Source: Phylloscopus collybita
Lineage: Eukaryota; Chordata; Aves; Passeriformes; Phylloscopidae
Assembly: GCA_027886175.1 (NCBI GenBank)
Contig: JAJNNQ010000003.1
Span: forward strand, 3,308,001-3,372,000
Reading direction: 5' to 3'
Length of the DNA stretch: 64,000 nt
Each line of letters starts with the position of its first letter. Position 1 is the first letter of the stretch. The position numbers were made by a program, and so were the translations under genes. The notes beneath the pieces are model-generated. The model was not told the origin of the DNA, ran no database searches, and saw nothing but the letters and a program-made list of their open reading frames with translations. Positions 57,222-64,000 of this stretch are shown here, piece after piece.

Positions 57222-57785
57222 AGAATCCCAGGATGGTTTGGGTTGGGAGGGACCTTAAAGATCATCCAGTGCCATGGCAGGGACATCTTCCACTGTCCCA
57301 GGCTGCTCCAAGCCCTGTCCAGCCTGGCCTTGGACACATCCAGGGATCCAGGGGCAGCCACAGCTTCTCTGGGAATTCCATTCCAGGCCTTCCCCACCCT
57401 CCCAGGGAACAATTCCTTCCCAATCTCCCATCCATCCCTGCCCTCTGGCAGTGGAAGCCATTCCCTGTGTCCTGTCCCTCCATCCCCTGTCCCCAGTCCC
57501 TCTCCAGCTCTCCTGGAGCCCCTTTAGGCCCTGCCAGGGGCTCTGAGCTCTCCCTGGAGCCTTCTCCTCTCCAGGTGAGCACCCCCAGCTCTGCCAGCCT
57601 GACTCCAGAGCAGAGGGGCTCCAGCTCCAGGAGCATCTCTGTGGCCTCCTCTGACTCACTGCAGCAGCTCCAGGTCTCTGTGGTGCCTGGGCACCCAGAG
57701 CTGGGGGCAGCAGCACAGGTGGGGTCTCACCTGAGCAGAGCACAGGGGCAGAATCCCCTCCCTTGCCTGCTGCCCACGCTGCTTT
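57222..57785 (-). mobile_element. CR1 LINE fragment, about 565 bp
   Basis: It begins AGAATCCCAGGATGGTTTGG and includes TTGGGAGGGACCTTAAAGAT, GGGAACAATTCCTTCCCAAT and GGTGGGGTCTCACCTGAGCA. It has a small deletion in the CAGTGCCA...GGCAGGG segment compared with the other copies. Confidence 0.93.
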
Positions 57786-60700
57786 GGACTCGAAGAGAGA
57801 AAACAGAACTTGTCAACCTTGGAATTTCCAATCAGGGCATTTATCAGGGCAGCTGCACCAACTGCAGCACAGAGATCCCATCTCATTGACAGTCCTCACC
57901 CGGCAGATTTGTGCATTTGAATATTTGAATATCACTGCTGTGGTTGTTTTCCCTGATGAGCCAGAGGGGGGTTCTGAAGGAGACTGAAAGTGCTGGGTGT
58001 GTCCAGCCTGGGTGTGACAAACAAGGGGGTGACAAAGTGTGGCAGTCATTGGAGGCAGCCAGCACAAATAGAAAAAAGCCTGTTTAGTGTAGTACAATGA
58101 TTATGAATGTGAGGAAAAGCATGCAGCAAGGATGAGGGCAATTTATCCTGAATATTAGAAACAGCTCGAACAGTGAGGCTGAATTCATGTTCTGAGTGCC
58201 AAGGGAAAGGACTAAATGACATGAGAGAGTTCCTTTTCCTCCTGTAATTCCCATCACCTCATGATTCAGTGATAAATTCCCTTCCTACCTCTGCATTTCA
58301 TTCAGGTCATGCACAGATACAGCAGCAGAACAAACCTCCAGTGCCACTGAAGCCTCTGATGCTGTGAGCAACAAAATACAGAGTCTTCCCCAAAAGTTAA
58401 TAATCTCTCACTTTGCTCCAACATCAATTGGATATTTTCTTGCTGTTTTTAATTTCTATTTTCTTCCCACAGTTCCCACTGGACAGCTGTACCACTGACA
58501 AGCTGCTCTAACAAGAATTGCCTACCTAAATTATTCAGGACTCATTTATATTTATCTATATAACTGTACCAGTACTGGACTTCTACCTGACTGCATTTTC
58601 CCTGCACCCTTTATTACCCAAAAATATAAATGGATGCCATCTCAACCTCCCTCATGCCTAGGAAAGACCTGCCAAGAAACCTCTGTGTTTACAAATAATA
58701 CAAGAAAAAAGGACAAGGGAATAACTACAGTTTGTTTTCTGCTGCTCACAAAGCTAAAATTGCATTTACTAAGGAGCCAAACCAGCTTCAGCTGGGAGTT
58801 ACACCCATGCCATCAGTTCTTAAAGACCCCAAAGTTACCTGGATTGTTATCATGTTTTAAAACACCCACCTATTTTTAATTGTCAGCACAAAATAAACCA
58901 AATTGAAATAGTAATTATTGTCAGGTTTTAAATCTAGACAGAGAGAGCTTTGAAGTTGGCACAAAGGGGTGCAGACACAGAAAACCAGTCCTGATCCCAG
59001 TGTTAGTCAGCATTTTAATAATGGTGCAATAAGATCAGTATTGAAATAAAAAAAAAAAAAATCAGGAGGCGCATCAATACTTAGAATTTTAGACAGAACT
59101 GACAGTTCTGGAGCTGTTCCTGACTTTGAGGGATGAGTTTATCCCACTGCAAGGGACAGAGCAAATCTGCCAGTGCTCACTGTAATCTACAGCTGTAGTG
59201 ACAGGAGGGAATTCCATCCTTCCTGCTGAGCTCCAAAAGGGGCAATTCCAACTCTTTCCCTGGGGAACACACAGTGGTTATTGGTTATTGATTCCTCTGT
59301 GGCACAACCACTCCAAAAGTGATCAGTTATCTCCAGTTCTACCAAAGTGGGTTGGATTTTCTTTTGAGCTTTGGACACAAACTGATTGCAGCCAATCCAC
59401 TGAGCAGCTGTGGATTGCAGTGACTTTTGGTCCATCCTGGTCTGGTGAGACTGGCTGGAAACTTCTCTGTCTCTTCAGGAATGTCCTAAGGATTATCCTT
59501 CTGCACACATTTGACCTCAATTTCTGCAGTTATTCTTTACCAGCGATTTTTACTGTACTTACTTTGGGCAGAGGACAAGGGAGGGGGCAGTGGGGAGTGA
59601 AGTCAGGAACTCAATCCCAGCTCTTCAGGACAAGTTTCTGGCTGTGCTCTGAAATGCTGACTCATTTTTCTGCTAAACAACAATGAGAAATAAAGGGAAG
59701 CTGGGCTCCATAACACTGGTCTAGAAAAATCACAGCTAATTCTTGTATCAATTCCATGAATATTTTCTTACTGCTGTTTCTGCCAGGCTGTATTTTACAT
59801 TATCATGGTCGTTCAGACTGCAAATGATATATTTGAAGAATGACTTTTTTTCACTCATAGCACTGAGGATCTCTGCTTTATAAAATGTAGATGCACCCTG
59901 AATTTTTAAGGTGCTGAGCAATCCCTGCTAAATGCTTTGCTCTCAGTAAGAGCAGAGGGAACAACTCAGAGTTAGAAAGAAAAAAATCAAAATCACTTTT
60001 CTCATCACAATGTGTAAGAAGTCTTCAAGCTGGATCAGGAGTTTTCTTCTACCAGAAGTGTTTTAATACAGATTTAAAGAAAGAAAAACCAATGCCTAAA
60101 AATTCAATTGTTTTTTTTTTTAAAGGATAAAACTTCCTTTTGCAAATGTTGAGCTAAGTAATCTTGATTTTTTAAATTATTTTCTCGCCATATACACTCT
60201 TCTATTTTTCTAGTTAACGACAAGCTTTGATCCATTTTTAGAGCTAGATGCAATCTGTCCAAAGTGACATTTTTTATTCCAAAAGAATTCTGTGCTGAAG
60301 AAGCTCACTTAGCTCTGCACCAGAGTGGAGCTTCAATTGATCCCTGCATTAATTATATCAGCACTCCCCCAGGTCCCAACCCCCTTCCAAGCAATTTACA
60401 ATTTACAGGACCTCTGTAAGGGGATGAAGGGAATTGCTGCTGTCTTACAGCACTGTGTGCACACACAAAATGAGTTTATTTAAAAAAAAAAAAAAATAAA
60501 TGGTGCTTAAGCATTTGTTCCACTTGGCCCCCTCAGCCCTGGCTGCTGCAGCCAAATCTGTCACTCAGAAAGTGAGAAAAGCTCAGACATCCCCCCTGCC
60601 ACACCCCTAAAATAAATAAAAAATCAGTTACAGCAGCCAAGGAGGGAAGAAGCAGATTGCTGGCCCCAGCCAGTGCCCAGCTGAGGCATGTGATGGGCAC

Positions 60701-61599
60701 AGGGAAAATATTTGCAGTGGCTCAGCAGCCTTTAAACCTCCTCCCTTAGGTTTAGATAAGCCCCAGGTATTTATAGCCTTGATCTCATTTCCTGTCCCCG
60801 GTGAGTTACACAATGTTTCCCAAGGACTCACATTTCACCCGAAGGCCACTTGGGCTCTTTTTTCCCTGCCAGGTGTCCAGCAGGACACAGAATTCCTCCT
60901 GGAAAAGGAGGATGTCCCTGTGCCAGGAGCTAACACGGCTCTGGCATCGCCCGGCCACCGACAATCCCATCAGCTCATGGGCCCAGCAATTCTCTTTTCA
61001 TCCATCCCAAATATTGAAGGAGAGATTCATAATCTCTCTTCTGACCTTGAACAGATTCTGAATGAGCCCAAGATTTAATCTCTCATCACAGAAAGATTAA
61101 TCAATGCCCCTGATCTCCTTAGCAGCCCTTCTCTGGTTCCGATTCCGGTCAGGGCAATCCCCTTGAGCAGGGGGAGCCTGAACCACAGATCCACTTCTCC
61201 AGCTCGTCCTGCCACTGCCCCTTAGAGCCAGAAAATGCTTCCCCAACTCTGCTGAGGATGCTTCATCTGCTCTGTTTCAGGAGAAAACCATGAGAAGCTT
61301 TCTCACAGCTCTCATGCCAGTGACCATGGTGGTTCTTTGGTCAACACATCCCTGAGATGTTCTGAGTGTACCCAACCAGGTGTGGAAAAAAATCAGCCAC
61401 TCTGCCAGCACAGGGCTCTCAAAGTCTCATCTTGAGGTGCACTGTGGTCAGGCTGCTTAGAAGTGCTGCTTAGGAGTGTCTGTAGCAAAGAGAAAAATGG
61501 AGTAATTTTTCGTTATTACATTCTGGGGCAGTGATGTGCCAAGATAGGCAGCACAGCTCCATTTCTTGTGTTCAATAAACAACATTTGAGCCTTGCTTA

Positions 61600-61806
61600 G
61601 GCAAACCCAGACAACCTGGCACAGTGCAAGCACAGGTTGCCCAGAGAGGCTGTGGATTCCCATCCCTGGCAGTGTCCAGGACTGGGTTGGACAGGGCTTG
61701 GAGCAGCCTGGGACAGTGGAAGGTGTCCCTGCCCATGGCAGGGGTGGCACTGGATGGGCTTTAAGGTCCCTCCCAACACAAATTATTCAGGGAGTCTCTG
61801 ATTCTC
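61600..61806 (+). mobile_element. CR1 LINE 3' fragment
   Basis: It contains GCACAGGTTGCCCAGAGAGG, CAGTGTCCAGGACTGGGTTG and GGAAGGTGTCCCTGCCCATG and ends CAGGGAGTCTCTGATTCTC. The copy is about 205 bases. Confidence 0.9.
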
Positions 61807-63280
61807 TATATAACCCCAAATACAGGACAGGCCCAAACTTCTTAAATCTAAACTTCAGCAGTGCTTAACATAACAACATTTTCTTTTATCCTCTCTGTAA
61901 CCACCTCTTCCTCTCACTTCCCTCTTTGGCCGTTCCACACTTCTTTGGTCAACTCATCTCAATTACAAAATAATTCTCAAATTAATTTGTCCAGCAGAAT
62001 TGCTGCCACCTCCCTCAAAAGGCCTGGGAAGCAAAAGCTGTGTTGTTCTAACAGAGCCAATTCCTCCTGCTCTCAGGCAGGGATTAGGAGGAGCTGGAAT
62101 ATTTGGCCAGACCACAGCTGGAAGTCAGAGGTCAGTGTGATCCCCACACATCAAGGGATTTTTGAAAAATTATTAATTTTATTAAATTTGATACTTTTAT
62201 TTTATGTGTATTACTTAATTATTTAATTACTACTCTGATTAAATGTGATGATTTTATTAAATATGTATTACATTTGCATGATTTTTCTGTGCCATTCAGT
62301 CCCAAAAGTCACTGAAACCAAAGAGGCAGCTTGGTCTGTAAAGACAGAATTCAGCAGTTTAGACAAAAGAGCCCTGGTTTCTACTTACATTATCCCAGTG
62401 ATTTGAGTCAAAACTCTTTCTGGTTTGAACCTCAAGCTCTTTCACCCCTAATCTGTCTCATTTCTCTGCACAAAATTAAACATGACACAACCCCAGTCTG
62501 AAATGAGAACTTTCAGTGTCACAGTACAATAAATAATCCTGTGTTTCTGGAATAAATTTGAAATTACTCCTCCTAGGAATAATTTTTCATAAAGAGTACA
62601 GCTTCTACTGTAGCCTTAAAATAAAATAAAAAAAAAAGAGATGTGAGAGAATGCTGCAGGAAAACCTGATCTTTAGAAAAAAACCCACAAAGCTCAGCAG
62701 GTCTATCTATGAGGTAAATAAAACTTATTTAACCATACAGAGAGGGTGGGTAAGGCCCCTTTTTTGGGTTTCCATTCCTCCCTCTGGTAAAAGGGAGCTA
62801 AAACATCACAGAGCACCTGGAATAAAGCAGCATTGCCTGGGAGGAGGATTTGTGTCCAGGTACAGATGCCACTGCTCTGGCCCAGGAGAGGAAGGAGCAG
62901 TTTAAGGTACCTGAGCATTTTCCTGCTCCAGGAAAAAAACATTCAGCTGGCAGATGAGTGAATCAGTTAATATTTTCCCCTTCCACACAAACCATTTTCT
63001 ACAAATTATGACAATTTTCCTCCAGTATTTGCTTCTCCGATTTTCTCCTGGCAATATAACCCATGCAGAAAATTATCCGAGCTCTTTAGCTAAAAAGACA
63101 CTGACTTATTTATTTTATCTCAACTCTGAAATATTTAGAGGGTACCATCTAATTCTGGAGTGTTCCCACACTGTAAGTGATTTGCCTTTGCTCACATTAA
63201 ATGCTTCTCATTCCAAACACTGCAGAACTCTAAAATGTGACATTCCCTGCCTGCAAAGCTTTCCTTTGTGCCTGGGTAAT

Positions 63281-63281
<1 letters not shown>

Positions 63282-63321
<40 letters not shown>

Positions 63322-63377
63322 TGTTATTCTTATTGTTATTCTTATTGTTATTCTTATTGTTATTCTTATTGTTATTA
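63282..63377 (+). repeat. Compound repeat (TAA)13 plus (TTGTTATTCTTA)4
   Basis: Thirteen perfect TAA units at 63282-63320 are followed without gap by four perfect 12-base units at 63321-63368 and a partial fifth. Confidence 0.95.
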
Positions 63378-63719
63378 TTGTCATTATTACAGCAATGTAG
63401 CTGAAATCAGGGTCCTGTTGAGTGCAGCCCTTCAATGAGGATCAGGGAGGTTGAGGCACAGAAATTCCAGCAGGCTGATGGATTTGCAGGTGAAGTTTGG
63501 GATGGCTGGGACCATGTTCCTGTTTGGGACAAGGCCACCTTTGTCCTCTGCCAGTGGGGGATAACAGAGATGAGAGGGGCTGGGTATTTATTTCTAAAGT
63601 GCCACCCTGATGAACAGTGCAGCACAGAGGATGTGGGTTTTTCACAATAAGGTCACCCATGAGAAAAGGAAAATTAATCCTCTCTGAAACTGCAAATTAC
63701 AGAATGGTTTTGTTGTTTT

Positions 63720-63739
63720 GTTTTTTTTTTTTTTTTTTT
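63720..63739 (+). repeat. Poly(T) run of about 20
   Basis: A homopolymer preceded by TTGTTGTTTTG. Confidence 0.85.
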
Positions 63740-64000
63740 CAACGTAGAGTTGCCTTTTGAGGGATGTTCTACACATTGGGGAGGCAAAACAAAGGTACAG
63801 CTTTAGGCACCATGGGCATATCAAAGCTCAGCTGAACTCCTTCCTTGGGAGGAATTGTTGTGGACGAGCAAGAGCAGCAGTTCCAGTCCTACCAAAGCCA
63901 GTGCAGATTTCCTCACACACCAACAGTCTCCTCCAGGAACAGCCTCCAACCCTGCCACAGCTGGAAATCTTTTAATACCAACAGCAGCAGCTCTCAGGAA

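Larger units (their letters stand above)
57786..64000. other. Apparently intergenic
   Basis: Unique AT-rich sequence, notably AT-rich at 62155-62290, with one CR1 and the compound repeat at 63.3 kb. No gene was recognised up to the window edge. Confidence 0.5.

Noticed and set aside
62954..63400. 148-codon open frame on the plus strand
   Set aside because: Its C-terminal third is the translated compound microsatellite and the rest has no similarity or splice context.
13191..64000. Exons of neighbours expected near ZBBX, such as WDR49 or SERPINI genes
   Set aside because: I looked for WD-repeat and serpin motifs in the longer frames and saw none. Synteny alone is not evidence.
1..64000. CRISPR arrays, tRNA or rRNA genes
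   Set aside because: No regularly spaced repeats with unique spacers and no cloverleaf or rRNA-like sequence were seen. The tandem repeats have no spacers.

Overview
The window looks like nuclear DNA of a bird, probably a passerine. The main evidence is about sixteen 3'-truncated CR1 LINE copies in both orientations, one still carrying the ATTCTGTG-type CR1 end, together with avian-style solo LTRs. The background is AT-rich and intron-like, with two small CpG islands. There are no prokaryotic operons, and apart from one spliced gene no convincing protein-coding exon was found.

Region 1 (about 0.2-12.8 kb, minus strand) is the 5' part of a multi-exon gene that I recognise as ZBBX (zinc finger B-box domain containing, a gene known from multiciliated cells). 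Ten coding exons can be placed, from an ATG at 8617-8619 down to an exon near 181-275. Every junction keeps reading frame, giving about 356 codons, and the gene continues off the left edge. Two likely untranslated exons lie at 11942-12009 and upstream of 12145. They sit in a CpG island (about 12.15-12.85 kb) that also holds a 34-bp tandem repeat, an RFX-type X-box and an inverted CCAAT box, an arrangement expected for a cilia gene. I could not find the exon for the Cys/His-rich B-box core. Its expected place is a 2.45-kb intron that instead holds a second CpG island and a 360-bp tract made almost only of G and T on the plus strand.

Region 2 (about 12.85-64 kb) appears intergenic, upstream of ZBBX. 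It contains CR1 fragments, two solo LTRs of one family sharing TGATGCCTTA/TAAGGCATCA ends (27275-27720 minus; 42929-43406 plus, the latter nested inside a CR1), two less certain LTR-like segments, microsatellites, homopolymer runs, a 78-bp dispersed direct repeat pair and one ATG-less open frame of about 130 codons at 55.6-56.0 kb. Nothing else there reads as a gene.

The gene call rests on remembered similarity to mammalian ZBBX plus splice-site and phase consistency. Repeat family names are assigned by eye.
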